64,000 nucleotides of DNA from JARRPM01 sp963765545 (GCA_963765545.1 CAVXWW010000004.1:1674001-1738000); one strand, 5' to 3'. Counted from the first letter of the stretch, positions 26,095-35,432 are shown. Notes: generated by a model from the letters alone, not told the origin. Numbers and translations are program-made.

Positions 26095-26976
26095 ATGAGA
26101 ATCATCTTATTCCTCGCTACCAATATCGCAGTACTGGTATTGGTCAGTATCGTATTCAACCTGCTTGGCCTGGGCGGCATCCTCGCCGAGAACGGGGTCG
26201 ACCTGAACCTTGGCGCGCTGCTTGTGATGTGCGCCGTGTTTGGCTTTGGTGGCTCACTCATTTCACTGTTTCTGTCCAAATGGATGGCCAAGCGCAGCAC
26301 CGGCACCCGCATTATTGAACAACCCGCCAACCGCGACGAGGAGTGGCTGGTCAGCACGGTGAAGGAGCTGGCAACGGAGGCGGGCATTGGTATGCCTGAG
26401 GTAGGGATCTTTCCCTCCCAGGCCTCCAACGCCTTCGCCACCGGCTGGAACCGCAATAGCGCGCTGGTGGCCATCAGCGAGGGTTTGCTGCAGCGCTTCA
26501 GTCGGGAAGAAGCAAAAGCAGTCATGGCCCATGAGATCGGGCACGTCGCCAATGGCGACATGGTTACCCTTACCTTGATACAGGGCGTGGTAAACACCTT
26601 TGTCATGTTTTTCGCCCGCATCATCGGTCACGCGGTAGACCGGATCGTATTCAAGACCGAGCGCGGCTACGGCATCGGCTACTACGTGGTCACCATGGTG
26701 GCCCAGTTAGTGCTGGGTATTCTTGCGAGTATGATCGTGTTCTGGTTCTCGCGCTGGCGAGAATTCCGGGCCGACGCAGCATCCGCTTCACTGACCAGCA
26801 ATGGCGACATGATTGCCGCGCTGCAGAGATTGCGCCAGGAGCAGGGACTGCCACAGGACCTGCCGGGTGAGCTCACCGCCTTTGGCATAAATGAGCAGCT
26901 CAAGCAGGGCATAGGCGCCCTGTTCAGCTCCCATCCGCCGCTGGAAGACAGGATCAGGGCGCTGGGAGGAGCGTGA
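26095..26976 (+). CDS. htpX: Membrane zinc metalloprotease HtpX
   Basis: An inner-membrane M48 protease that degrades misfolded membrane proteins together with FtsH, often under heat or envelope-stress control. The 293 residues match the family. There are two N-terminal helices (about 4-29 and 38-60), the zinc site HEIGH at 146-150, a central hydrophobic pair (about 158-185 and 195-220), and the third ligand Glu223 in WREFRADAAS. It ends SSHPPLEDRIRAL as usual. No heat-shock promoter could be assigned with confidence. Confidence 0.96.
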   Translation: MRIILFLATNIAVLVLVSIVFNLLGLGGILAENGVDLNLGALLVMCAVFGFGGSLISLFLSKWMAKRSTGTRIIEQPANRDEEWLVSTVKELATEAGIGMPEVGIFPSQASNAFATGWNRNSALVAISEGLLQRFSREEAKAVMAHEIGHVANGDMVTLTLIQGVVNTFVMFFARIIGHAVDRIVFKTERGYGIGYYVVTMVAQLVLGILASMIVFWFSRWREFRADAASASLTSNGDMIAALQRLRQEQGLPQDLPGELTAFGINEQLKQGIGALFSSHPPLEDRIRALGGA

Positions 26977-26982
26977 GGCTCT

Positions 26983-27290
26983 TTAGCGCGCCGACAGGCC
27001 CTGCCAGGGGCTGCTCCAGGCATTGACCTCAATGCACAGGTGGTCATGTTCGCAACCACCCGGAAGCATCATCGCATCGCTGGCATAGGCGACTCCCCGT
27101 CGACGACACCATCGGCAATAGCACCGGGGGCCATTTTGTTCAGCACAATCTGTGTCGCCGGCGCCTCGGCCAGCACCTCGTTGTATTTTTGCAGCGTACA
27201 GAATTCACCCGACCACTATTGCCCTGCCCCCGCAAACGAAATACTGCCCTAGTGGGATGCGGGTCACAGATTCACCAGCCAATCCGGGCT
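26983..27290 (-). pseudogene. Possible decayed gene remnant (family not recognised)
   Basis: The minus strand contains pieces that look like protein but lie in different frames. A stretch reading YNEVLAEAPATQIVLNKM with IADGVVDGE ends at a stop near 27070. A second frame reads YASDAMMLPGGCEHDHLCIE and VNAWSSPWQGL and stops at 26983, and an upstream piece reads LSPDWLVNL. Together they suggest a gene broken by frameshifts. I cannot name a family, and the evidence is only the look of the translations. Confidence 0.3.
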
Positions 27291-27351
27291 CAGGTCATTC
27301 CCTGTGCTAGCTTGATTCTGTGCCCCTGAGATTTCGAACGCGGAGCAGTCG

Positions 27352-27477
27352 ATGCAGGACAGGAGGAGAAAAGGGAGTGACGAGGATCTATGGGCCATGG
27401 TGCGCTACCGATTCTGGCATGGCGCGTGGGTATACGCTGCGGCTATCGGCTTGTTGCTCCTGGTAGGCATGCTATAG
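27352..27477 (+). CDS. Possible 41-residue single-helix membrane protein
   Basis: An ATG at 27352 with GGAG 8 bases upstream opens a 41-codon frame. It starts with a charged region (MQDRRRKGSDEDLW) and ends with a hydrophobic helix (AWVYAAAIGLLLLVGML). Positive-inside charge, helix length and the ribosome binding site make a small membrane protein plausible, but no homologue is known to me. It lies alone between htpX and the EthD-like gene. Confidence 0.4.
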   Translation: MQDRRRKGSDEDLWAMVRYRFWHGAWVYAAAIGLLLLVGML

Positions 27478-27545
27478 GTCCCACTGGGGCATCGCCGCAC
27501 TTCGGCTAGAGTACCGGAAAGCTCTTCGGAGTCGAAAAACGCTCG

Positions 27546-28256
27546 TCAGATTGGCTTTAGCAGGTACTCACTCATTGGAATGACATCAATGTGCTCGAAG
27601 TCGATAAATCGGGCGCAACTTTCGATCATAGCGGTCATCCGCTGCTGCAACAGGTTTTCATCGCCACCGGTATCGTAAAACGCATGGTCGCAGGACATCG
27701 CAGCCGCAGGGAAATTCTCTTCGACGATGGCGTCACAATCCAGCACATCTTTGCCCAGCTTGCGCACCACCACATTCTGGCGATAGCCAAACGTTGACTG
27801 TGTCTCGATGGCGATAGGCGTATGGCTGCCCTGCCAGATCGAGAACCAATCGTCCCTGGCAAGCTGGCCCGGCTTGCGCAGAAAAACCACCTGGCACATG
27901 CCCGGCACGCGCTCGCCAGCCACCACCGGGTCAGTGTGCCTGCTTACCAGCGGCTCGGCCTCCACCACCAGGTAGCTATGCCTGCGCGCCACATGCCTGT
28001 CCAGCAAAGACTCCCAGGCGCCTGCCGAGCCAGCGCAGTCCACCCACAGCGACAGCACCGCGTCGGGCAGGGGAGAATGGCTCTCCATACGGCGCCCTTG
28101 CGCAGGTGCCACCGCGCTATCAACAACAGACAGGCGGGCCCCATGAATACCGGGCAGCTGCAACAACCGGGGGGCGAACTCGCCCAGCAAATCATCACGA
28201 AATGCATCTCCGGATGACTGTTCATCCTGCCACAATGCGTAAATCAGCTTTTCCAT
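27546..28256 (-). CDS. EthD-like dimeric alpha/beta-barrel protein
   Basis: A 236-residue cytosolic protein. Two ferredoxin-like halves are suggested: the first around MEKLIYALWQDEQSSGD, and the second around MCQVVFLRKPGQLARDDWFSIWQGSHTPIAIETQSTFGYRQN (outlined). The latter resembles the EthD domain found in enzymes and accessory proteins of aromatic, ether and polyketide metabolism. The precise function is unknown. It is followed on the same strand, 79 bp upstream, by an SDR gene, a common pairing in catabolic loci. Confidence 0.72.
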   Translation of the reverse strand: MEKLIYALWQDEQSSGDAFRDDLLGEFAPRLLQLPGIHGARLSVVDSAVAPAQGRRMESHSPLPDAVLSLWVDCAGSAGAWESLLDRHVARRHSYLVVEAEPLVSRHTDPVVAGERVPGMCQVVFLRKPGQLARDDWFSIWQGSHTPIAIETQSTFGYRQNVVVRKLGKDVLDCDAIVEENFPAAAMSCDHAFYDTGGDENLLQQRMTAMIESCARFIDFEHIDVIPMSEYLLKPI

Positions 28257-28335
28257 CCGCCTGACCTGCTCGCCCTTTTTATGATTTGTTACGCCCTGTC
28301 AAAACTCCGCCTGCCCTGCAGGGCCCAGGCGCACC

Positions 28336-29109
28336 TCAGGATACGCCCAGTGGCGGGGTTATCGTGGCGCAGTTATCGATCAGCATTTCCGACCCGTTGA
28401 CGAAGCCGGATTCATCCGATGCGAGGTAAAGTACCAGGTTTGCGATATCTTCCGGATCGCACATGTTGCCAAACTTGCCGACTTCCTCAATATCTTCTGC
28501 CGTGGCGACGTCCTTGCCCATCGCCACTTTCACCACCATGGGGGTCTTTACCCCGTCAGGATGGATTGAATTGCAGCGTATACCGTTTTTCTGTTCCTTA
28601 CAGAACATGGCAATACTCTTGGTCAATGAACGCACCGCACCCTTGCTCGCAGTGTAGGCCGCCACAAAAGACTGACCGTGAATCGCTGCCACAGACGACA
28701 TATTGATAATGGAACCGCCCCCACTGACAGCCATCGCGGGGATCGCGTGCTTACAACCGAGGAAGACACCGTCACTGTTGACCGCATTGATCTTGCGCCA
28801 GGTAGCCAGGTCGGTATCAACGATAGTGCCCAGGGCGATCATGCCCGCATTGTTGACCAGGATATCCAGAGCGCCGAATTTTTCGACAGTAGCGCTGATA
28901 ACAGACACCCAGTTATCCTCGTCGCTGACATCCAGGCGCATGAAAACAGCCTCACCGCCGATGCTTTCTGCCACTGCCTGCCCATCCTTTTCATTGAGGT
29001 CAGCCACGACCACCCGGGCACCCTCACGGGCCAGCAAAACTGCATCCGCCTTGCCCATGCCACTGGCACCCCCGGTAACAATGGCTACTTTCCCGGCAAC
29101 TCTGCCCAT
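28336..29109 (-). CDS. Short-chain dehydrogenase/reductase (SDR)
   Basis: A 257-residue NAD(P)-dependent oxidoreductase of the classical SDR type. The Rossmann motif TGGASGMG is near residue 13, ADLNEKDG follows strand two (Asp suggests NAD preference), NNAG is near 87, and the Ser and YxxxK catalytic set appears as NMSSVAAI and YTASKGA. Such enzymes interconvert alcohols and ketones, including steroid hydroxyls. It is in the same strand run as the EthD-like gene and divergent from the DUF1499 gene. Confidence 0.9.
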   Translation of the reverse strand: MGRVAGKVAIVTGGASGMGKADAVLLAREGARVVVADLNEKDGQAVAESIGGEAVFMRLDVSDEDNWVSVISATVEKFGALDILVNNAGMIALGTIVDTDLATWRKINAVNSDGVFLGCKHAIPAMAVSGGGSIINMSSVAAIHGQSFVAAYTASKGAVRSLTKSIAMFCKEQKNGIRCNSIHPDGVKTPMVVKVAMGKDVATAEDIEEVGKFGNMCDPEDIANLVLYLASDESGFVNGSEMLIDNCATITPPLGVS

Positions 29110-29327
29110 GCTTTGTGTTCTCCCCGTCGATGTTCGATTATTTGCACAACTGCGATGAAGCAGAAATATCCAGCGCGAGAGTTAATCAGATGCCGACCGG
29201 CAGCTCAAACCGACGGTGGCTAAATCTGCTACAGGACTGCCCAATTGAACCGCACCGCCACTCGCATGTACCGCGGTCAGCTAGTATTCTGTGCGAGCGC
29301 CAATCACTACCGCCGCAGGAGACAACT

Positions 29328-30062
29328 ATGAGCCAAGCAATGGACGCACAAGCCAGACAAACCCCGGGCCTGGTCAACTGGCTGGGCTACCTCGCCCTGA
29401 CCCTGCTGCTGGCACTGCCCGCCGCCGTGTTGATGGTCCGTTCAGGGGCCTGGCAGCAGGGGCTTCTGGTATACGCTATCGCGTGCGCAGGGGCCGCGCT
29501 GCTGGTGCTGCTGGCCGTGGTGCTGATGCTGTTGCCGCGCTTCGCACCCTGGCGCAAGCCGATCGCGGGGCGCGCCCTGTTCGCACTACCGGGGGCCTTG
29601 CTACTGCTGTCCTTGTTGGGATCGGGCAATTACCCGCGCATCCACGACATCTCCACCGACCTGCAGGACCAACCGGAATTTACCGCGGCCGAGCAGCTGC
29701 GAGGCCCAGACAGCAACTCTCTGCAGACCGATGCCGCTACCATGGCCGCGCAGGCCGAAGCCTATCCCGACCTGGAAACACTGCAAACGGAGCTGGAGTT
29801 CGACGAGCTGTTTGACCGGGCGGTGCGTGTAGCTACCGGAATGGGCTGGGAAATCCACCTGCAGGATCCCAATGCCGGCATCATCGAGGCGGTGGACACC
29901 ACAGCAATAATGGGCTTCAAGGACGACATCGTGATCAGGGTACGCACCAATGCCCAGGGCGCACTGCTGGACCTGAGATCCGTCTCCCGCGTTGGCGTCA
30001 GCGACATGGGCGCCAATGCCAGGCGCATAAACGCCTTCCTGGCAAAACTGCAACAACAGTAA
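29328..30062 (+). CDS. DUF1499 membrane protein
   Basis: A 244-residue protein with three N-terminal membrane helices (about 16-36, 41-65 and 78-96) and a C-terminal DUF1499 domain (about 98-244). The domain shows YPRIHDISTDLQDQPEF near its start and DIVIRVRTN ... LDLRSVSRVGVSDMGANARRI near its end. The function of the family is unknown. The ATG at 29328 is chosen because GGAG lies 7 bases upstream; the frame is open to 29115 without a better site. The HtrA-like gene begins 6 bp after its stop, suggesting one transcript. Confidence 0.85.
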   Translation: MSQAMDAQARQTPGLVNWLGYLALTLLLALPAAVLMVRSGAWQQGLLVYAIACAGAALLVLLAVVLMLLPRFAPWRKPIAGRALFALPGALLLLSLLGSGNYPRIHDISTDLQDQPEFTAAEQLRGPDSNSLQTDAATMAAQAEAYPDLETLQTELEFDELFDRAVRVATGMGWEIHLQDPNAGIIEAVDTTAIMGFKDDIVIRVRTNAQGALLDLRSVSRVGVSDMGANARRINAFLAKLQQQ

Positions 30063-30068
30063 AACGCC

Positions 30069-31148
30069 ATGGTGACAGCAAAGTTCGCGCTGACTGCGCA
30101 TTACCGCCTGACTATTGCAGCGCTGTGTCTGCTGGCCGCGCTTAGCGCAGCTGCGAAGGACATTGACTATCTCAGTTTCGCAACTGACGACGAGGCCAAT
30201 AGCACCGAGATATTCAGCAGGGCAAGCCCCTCGGTCGTGTTTGTCACAAACAAGGCATTGCGCCGACATTTTTTCAGCCCGAATGTACAGGAGATCCCCC
30301 AGGGGGCCGGCACCGGGTTTGTCTGGGACAACAGCGGACTGATCGTCACCAATTACCACGTTATCGCCGGGGCGCACCGGCTGACGGTTACACTGCATGA
30401 TCGCAGCGAACACGATGCCGAGGTCATAGGGGTTGCACCTGAGAAAGACCTTGCCGTACTGCGCATCGAAGAACCACCCGATCACCTGGTAACCCTGCCC
30501 CTTGGCGATTCCTCAGAATTGACCGTGGGCCGCAAGGTTCTTGCCATAGGCAATCCATTCGGCCTTGATACCACCCTCACCACCGGTATCGTCAGTGCGC
30601 TGGGGCGCGAGATCAAGGCACCGGACAATCGCAAGATTCGAGGGGTCATCCAGACCGATGCCGCCATCAACCCCGGCAACTCCGGCGGGCCGCTGCTGAA
30701 CTCGCTGGGGCAGCTGGTAGGCGTCAATACCGCGATATACAGCCCCAGCGGCGCCAGCGCCGGCATCGGCTTTGCCATCCCGGTCAACACGGTGAAAGAG
30801 GTAGTGCCGCAACTCATCAGTTACGGTCGCATCCTGCGGCCTGTGATCGGCGTGGAGCTGGCCAGTGACCGCTGGATCAGGCGCTACCGAATCGAAGGGC
30901 TGCCAGTAGTGCAGGTCTACCCTGGCCTGCCGGCTCACAAGGCGGGCATGACCGGCGCTTACAGGGGGTCCAGGGGAGAGATTGTACTGGGGGACATCAT
31001 TACCCATATCGATGGCCGATCCATTCTGAACAACGATGACTATCTCGACGAGCTGGAGAAGAAAAAACCCGGGAGCAGCATCCGCATCCAGACCCGGCGC
31101 GGTGAGCAAGAGAAGACGTTCAAGGTGAAAGTTATCGAGTCCCAGTAG
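30069..31148 (+). CDS. HtrA/DegS-type periplasmic serine protease
   Basis: A 359-residue trypsin-like protease with an N-terminal signal or anchor (RLTIAALCLLAALSAAAK). The catalytic triad is His97 (TNYHVI), Asp127 (KDLAVL) and Ser205 (NPGNSGGPLLN). One PDZ domain follows (about 255-355, with ILRPVIGVEL and IVLGDIITHIDGRSI). A single PDZ domain resembles DegS more than DegP, but the signal looks cleavable, so whether it is anchored is open. It sits 6 bp after the DUF1499 gene. A weak hairpin follows its stop. Confidence 0.9.
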   Translation: MVTAKFALTAHYRLTIAALCLLAALSAAAKDIDYLSFATDDEANSTEIFSRASPSVVFVTNKALRRHFFSPNVQEIPQGAGTGFVWDNSGLIVTNYHVIAGAHRLTVTLHDRSEHDAEVIGVAPEKDLAVLRIEEPPDHLVTLPLGDSSELTVGRKVLAIGNPFGLDTTLTTGIVSALGREIKAPDNRKIRGVIQTDAAINPGNSGGPLLNSLGQLVGVNTAIYSPSGASAGIGFAIPVNTVKEVVPQLISYGRILRPVIGVELASDRWIRRYRIEGLPVVQVYPGLPAHKAGMTGAYRGSRGEIVLGDIITHIDGRSILNNDDYLDELEKKKPGSSIRIQTRRGEQEKTFKVKVIESQ

Positions 31149-31184
31149 CCTTTATCCCGAAAGGTTTATCCGGGAGCTTTTGCC
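31149..31184 (+). terminator. Weak possible terminator after the HtrA-type gene
   Basis: TCCCG (31155-31159) pairs with CGGGA (31171-31175), and GCTTTT follows. The stem is only 5 bp and the loop long, so this is a tentative call. Confidence 0.3.
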
Positions 31185-31290
31185 TCGCCACAGTAATTGC
31201 AGTTCGCCCGGATTAAATACACCTCCAAAGCAACAGCGTTTCAAGTAAGCTCTGTCCCTTCAATACAAGAGCACTCACAAGGAAACCAGC

Positions 31291-31590
31291 ATGATAGTTG
31301 TCAACGGAATCATAGAATCATCCAGCGAAGATATCGCCACCCTGAAGGACATGCTTATCGAAATGGAGGCCGTCACCCGCGAGGAGGCGGGCTGCCTGGA
31401 CTACGCGTTCAGCATCGAGATAGCGAACCCGGAAGTACTGCGACTCACCGAAAAATGGGACACCCTGGAGTCTCTGCAGGCACACTTTGCGATGCCTCAT
31501 TTGCAGGCGTTTCAGAAAGCAATCACCACGCGGCCGCCAAAGCGCACTGATATCAGTTTCTATCGAGTGGAGGAGCTGGACCTGATGTGA
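31291..31590 (+). CDS. Antibiotic-biosynthesis-monooxygenase (ABM) domain protein
   Basis: A 99-residue cytosolic protein with one ABM/YgiN-type ferredoxin-like domain: MIVVNGIIE, a helix with LKDMLIEMEAVTREEAGCLDYAF, and EKWDTLESLQAHFAMPHLQAF. Members act on quinones or polyketides without cofactors, or serve as dimeric binding proteins. AAGGA lies 8 bases before the ATG. The gene converges with a tail-anchored protein gene. Its substrate is unknown; nearby SDR and acyl-CoA dehydrogenase genes hint at catabolism. Confidence 0.82.
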   Translation: MIVVNGIIESSSEDIATLKDMLIEMEAVTREEAGCLDYAFSIEIANPEVLRLTEKWDTLESLQAHFAMPHLQAFQKAITTRPPKRTDISFYRVEELDLM

Positions 31591-31624
31591 GCTGGCCCGG
31601 CGGGCCCTTTGCGTTGCGCGCGAA

Positions 31625-32020
31625 TTACAGGATCAGCACCAGCAACATCACAATCACCGCTGCGCCCAGCACCCACTTGTACAGGTCCTGTTTGGTCATT
31701 CCGGGCTTGCGATTGCGGTTTTCTTCCATCACCAGCCTGGCCATCAGCGCGTCAACGTCGCCGCTACCCATGCGCTCAGGCTTTACGGGTTGATAGGCCG
31801 GGCGTGCTGATGGGGTAACGTCTCCGGTAGCTACCGCCACTTTATCCAGGGCCTGGCGCGCTATTTCCGCAGCGCGGCTCTCCCTTTGTTTTACCGCCTC
31901 CAGCAGTTCAACCAACTGCTGGCGCTCTGCCGCTGGCATCGCATCAATGCCGCTGACATCGCTGGCCCTGAGACTGAACGTCTGGCCATTGATAACGAAT
32001 GTGATCCTGGGCTGTTCCAT
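31625..32020 (-). CDS. Tail-anchored hypothetical protein
   Basis: A 131-residue protein. A soluble N-terminal part (MEQPRITFVINGQTFSLRAS, then a helical RQQLVELLEAVKQRESRAAE) leads to one C-terminal membrane helix (LYKWVLGAAVIVMLLVLIL). The tail position means membrane insertion after translation. I recognise no family. It is 20 bp before the SDR gene at 32041, downstream on the same strand, so the two may share a transcript. Confidence 0.6.
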   Translation of the reverse strand: MEQPRITFVINGQTFSLRASDVSGIDAMPAAERQQLVELLEAVKQRESRAAEIARQALDKVAVATGDVTPSARPAYQPVKPERMGSGDVDALMARLVMEENRNRKPGMTKQDLYKWVLGAAVIVMLLVLIL

Positions 32021-32040
32021 AATCGCGCGCTGCTTCCCCT

Positions 32041-32790
32041 TCAGGCCAGGGTACCGCCATCCACCCGTATGTACTCTCCGGTAATATGAACACCGTCCTG
32101 TGAGGCAAGCATGGCAATCACACCCGCCACCACCTCAGGGCCACGGGCACCGGTTGGCGAAATAACCCGGGATATAAGTTCAAAGTCCATGGTATCTGGG
32201 AAGGCCACGCCGTCAGTCATGCCTGTCTTGATTTCACCCGGACACACACAGTTGGCGCGAACACCACGCTTGGCGTATTCGATGGCGATGCTGCGGGTCA
32301 TCGCAAGCACGCCGCCCTTGCTGGCAGAGTAAGCCACTCCGCAGGGCAGCCCTGCCAGCGCCGCCGTCGAAGCCGCATTGACGATGGCGCCCTTGCTCGC
32401 CACCAGGTGAGGCAGCACCTCCCTGCACAGCAGCATGGTGCCAGTAAGGTTGACGTCCAGCACCTTCTGCCACTGCGCCAGTGCGAGTTGCTCGGTGTCA
32501 TCAAAGCGCAGCACGCCGGCCATATTGACCAGGGCGTTGAGACCGCCATACACGTCAACGCAGGCTGCCACACAGGTTTTTACATCGTCCTCGCTACTGA
32601 TATCGCAAACCCTGCCACTGGCCTTGCCGCCGGCCGCGACTACCGCGGCCACCGTGGCGTCTACCGCATCTGCATTAAGGTCCACGCAATACACCGCGCC
32701 GCCCTCCGCCGCCAGGCGCAGGGCGCTGGCCTGGCCAATGCCCCCGCCGGCACCGGTTACCAATAGCACCTGGTCTTTGAATCGTTGCAT
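32041..32790 (-). CDS. Short-chain dehydrogenase/reductase (SDR)
   Basis: A 249-residue classical SDR. The cofactor motif TGAGGGIG is near residue 12, CVDLNADA follows strand two (Asp favours NAD), NMAG replaces the usual NNAG, and the catalytic set is NAASTAAL with YSASKGG. It ends TGEYIRVDGGTLA as most SDRs do. It is divergent from the acyl-CoA dehydrogenase pair, 272 bp away, and may act on the same catabolic substrate, which is an inference. Confidence 0.9.
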   Translation of the reverse strand: MQRFKDQVLLVTGAGGGIGQASALRLAAEGGAVYCVDLNADAVDATVAAVVAAGGKASGRVCDISSEDDVKTCVAACVDVYGGLNALVNMAGVLRFDDTEQLALAQWQKVLDVNLTGTMLLCREVLPHLVASKGAIVNAASTAALAGLPCGVAYSASKGGVLAMTRSIAIEYAKRGVRANCVCPGEIKTGMTDGVAFPDTMDFELISRVISPTGARGPEVVAGVIAMLASQDGVHITGEYIRVDGGTLA

Positions 32791-33062
32791 TGTTGGCCCC
32801 TGTTTCGAATCGCAGCCAGCATGCCTCCGGCGGCAACGGCGGTCAACTGGTGAAGTATGGATCGATAAACCAGTTTCGAGTGGAAACCGCCTGTTGCCGG
32901 ATTATGTCAGGCAGGCTGACTTATTAAGCCATTGTCGTGTACCGCAACGGCGCTAACATGGAGCCTCTTTAATCAGTGGTCGCGCGCCCCTAACATAGCG
33001 GCAAAATGGGGCGCTGATTCAAGCTGGATCATTTGCCTACAGACCCGGACAGGAGAACACAT

Positions 33063-34259
33063 TTGCAGGATCTAGAACATTTTCGCCAGGAAGTAAGGCA
33101 GTGGCTGGAATACAATTGCCCGGATTCACAGCGCCAACCCATAACACCCGAAGAACAGTACTGGGGCGGGCGCCGCGGCAGCTTTGCCAGCGAGGACGCC
33201 CGGCTGTGGTACGAGCGAATGCGTGACAAGGGCTGGATAGCCCCCGAATGGCCAAGCCAATACGGCGGTGGCGGCCTGAGCGACCAGGAAGGCCGTGTCA
33301 TTAAGCAGGAGATGAAGCGCCTGGGGGCCCGCACCCCACTCTACGGCATCGGCCTGTGGATGCTTGGTCCCGCGCTGCTGGAATACGGCAACGAGGAGCA
33401 AAAGAAGCAACATATACCCGCCATTATCAATGGAGAGTCCCGCTGGGCGCAGGGCTACTCGGAACCCGGCGCCGGCTCGGACCTGGCCAGCCTGCAATGC
33501 AAGGCGGAAGACATGGGAGATCACTTCCTGGTCAACGGCAGCAAAATCTGGACCACAGCAGCCGACAAGTGCGACTGGATATTCTGCCTGGTGCGCACTG
33601 ACCCCAACGTCAAAAAGCAGGAAGGCATCAGTTTCCTGCTGATAGACATGGATGACCCGGGTATCAGCACCACACCCATTGGCCTGATCAGCGGGGAGTC
33701 CGAGTTCTGCCAGACCTTTTTTGACAATGTGAAAGTGCCCAAGACAAACCTGGTGGGCGACCTGAACAAGGGCTGGTCTGTCGCCAAGGCACTGCTGGTA
33801 CATGAGCGCAAGCTGATGGCGGAAATTGGCAGTGACTCTCCGCGCAAGATTGTGGCGCCTACTGAGGCCGCGCACAAATACCTGGAGTTCCGCGACGGCA
33901 AGATCAGCGATGCGCAGCTGCGCAGTGACCTGGTGGATTACAACATGCAGATGCACGCGATTGCCCTCACCCACTTTCGCGGGTTCGAGGAGAAGTCCGC
34001 CGGCGTGCGCAGCGCCGCTCCATTGGTGATGAAATACCTGGGGACAGAGGCGGAAAAAACCAAGAGCGAACTGCTGCTGGCCATCATGGGCAGCCAGGGG
34101 CTGGGCTGGGAGGGTGAGGCTTTTACCGCCGAAGAACTCGATACCCTGCGCCTGTGGGCCATGTCCAAAGCCATGACAATTGCCGGTGGCAGCTCCGAAG
34201 TGCAGCTCAATGTCATTGCCAAAAGCGTGCTTGAACTCCCCCAGTCCGGCGGCAAATAG
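33063..34259 (+). CDS. Acyl-CoA dehydrogenase, probable catalytic subunit of a heteromer
   Basis: A 398-residue flavoprotein that introduces a 2,3 double bond into an acyl-CoA. The TTG at 33063 is chosen because AGGAG ends 7 bases upstream; the frame also opens at TTG 33033 without such a site. ACAD signatures: WAQGYSEPGAGSDLASLQ near 130 (flavin contact), KIWTTAADKCDWIF, and the C-terminal TIAGGSSEVQLNVIAK. The canonical Glu near the C-terminus is Gly here, but a Glu lies at about residue 248 (VHERKL), the alternative position used by isovaleryl-CoA dehydrogenase. The next gene starts 3 bp later and lacks this Glu, the pattern of alpha2-beta2 steroid-degrading FadE pairs. Confidence 0.88.
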   Translation: MQDLEHFRQEVRQWLEYNCPDSQRQPITPEEQYWGGRRGSFASEDARLWYERMRDKGWIAPEWPSQYGGGGLSDQEGRVIKQEMKRLGARTPLYGIGLWMLGPALLEYGNEEQKKQHIPAIINGESRWAQGYSEPGAGSDLASLQCKAEDMGDHFLVNGSKIWTTAADKCDWIFCLVRTDPNVKKQEGISFLLIDMDDPGISTTPIGLISGESEFCQTFFDNVKVPKTNLVGDLNKGWSVAKALLVHERKLMAEIGSDSPRKIVAPTEAAHKYLEFRDGKISDAQLRSDLVDYNMQMHAIALTHFRGFEEKSAGVRSAAPLVMKYLGTEAEKTKSELLLAIMGSQGLGWEGEAFTAEELDTLRLWAMSKAMTIAGGSSEVQLNVIAKSVLELPQSGGK

Positions 34260-34262
34260 ACG

Positions 34263-35402
34263 ATGGCGCTGGTACTGAATGAAGAGCAGCGATTGCTCAG
34301 GGATAGCAGCCGGGACTTCCTCGCCAGCAACGCTCCGGTGGCTGCCCTGCGCACGCTGCGCGACGAACGGGACCCTTTGGGTTACTCACAGGAACTGTGG
34401 CAACAGATGGCGGGGCTTGGTTGGGCAAGTATTATCCTGCCGGAACAGTACGGTGGGCTTGACTTCGGTTTCACCGGGCTGGGTGTGGTTATGGAGGAGT
34501 GCGGCAGAACGCTGACTGCATCACCGCTGTTCGCCTCAGCCGTCGTGGGTGCCTCCAGCATACTGTTGGGCGGCAGCGCCGCGCAGAAATCCGACCTGTT
34601 GCCAAAGGTCGCCTCCGGAGAATTAACCCTGGCGCTGGCCCTGGAAGAATCACATCACCACCGGCCCAGCCATATTGCAACCACCGCCCGGCGCGATGGT
34701 GAACATTTTGTAATCAATGGCCGCAAGACTTTTGTGCTCGACGGTCACAGCGCACAGAAACTGATCGTGGTCGCGCGCAGTTCCGGCGAAGAGAACAGTG
34801 CACAGGGATTGAGTCTTCTGCTGGTTGATCCTGAAACCCACGGTGTCAATTGCCAGCGCACGGTGATGGTAGATAGCCGCAACGCGGCCAACGTGAGTTT
34901 CGACAACGTCAGGGTGAGCTCGGATGCGCTCATCGGTGAAGCTGGCGGCGGCTGGGACACTCTGGAGCCCGCGCTGGACAGGGGGCGGATTGCCCTCGCC
35001 GCAGAGATGATGGGCTGTGCGCTGGAAGCCTTTGAACGCACGGTGGCCTACCTGAAGGAGCGCGAGCAGTTCGGCGTACCCATCGGCAGCTTCCAGGCAC
35101 TGCAACACCGGGCCGCCGGCATGCAGGCTGACATCGAGCTGTGCCGATCCGTGTTGCTGCAGGCACTGGGCGCGGTCGATGAGACACCCGATCAGCTGCC
35201 GCTGCTGGCCAGCCTGGCCAAGGCAAAACTGAACGAACTGGTAAAACTGGTGACCAACGAGGCCGTTCAAATGCATGGTGGTATAGGGGTAACTGATGAA
35301 CTTGAAATTGGCTTTTTCCTGAAACGTGCCCGAGTGACCATGCAGATCTACGGGGATACCGGGTTCCACAAGGACCGTTACGCCACACTGAGTAGTTACT
35401 AG
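34263..35402 (+). CDS. Acyl-CoA dehydrogenase, probable non-catalytic partner subunit
   Basis: A 379-residue acyl-CoA dehydrogenase-fold protein beginning 3 bp after its partner. The N-terminal helical part has QMAGLGWASIILPEQYGGL near 50, and the middle domain ALALEESHHHRPSHIATTA. The C-terminal domain ends AVQMHGGIGVTDELEIGFFLKRA with the QxHGGxG flavin-dimer motif. Both possible catalytic-Glu positions are Gly: Gly241 in DRGRIALAAE, and YGDTGFHKD near the C-terminus. Together with the catalytic Glu248 in its neighbour, this suggests a heterotetramer with one active site per pair, as in ChsE1-ChsE2 of cholesterol side-chain degradation. The substrate is inferred only from this pattern. Confidence 0.87.
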   Translation: MALVLNEEQRLLRDSSRDFLASNAPVAALRTLRDERDPLGYSQELWQQMAGLGWASIILPEQYGGLDFGFTGLGVVMEECGRTLTASPLFASAVVGASSILLGGSAAQKSDLLPKVASGELTLALALEESHHHRPSHIATTARRDGEHFVINGRKTFVLDGHSAQKLIVVARSSGEENSAQGLSLLLVDPETHGVNCQRTVMVDSRNAANVSFDNVRVSSDALIGEAGGGWDTLEPALDRGRIALAAEMMGCALEAFERTVAYLKEREQFGVPIGSFQALQHRAAGMQADIELCRSVLLQALGAVDETPDQLPLLASLAKAKLNELVKLVTNEAVQMHGGIGVTDELEIGFFLKRARVTMQIYGDTGFHKDRYATLSSY

Positions 35403-35432
35403 AGCCGCTTCTTAGAAGCCAACGAGGACGAC

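Noticed and set aside
27040..27252. Plus-strand 70-codon frame after htpX
   Set aside because: It has no good ribosome site and unusual composition, and it lies opposite better-looking fragments of a decayed gene.
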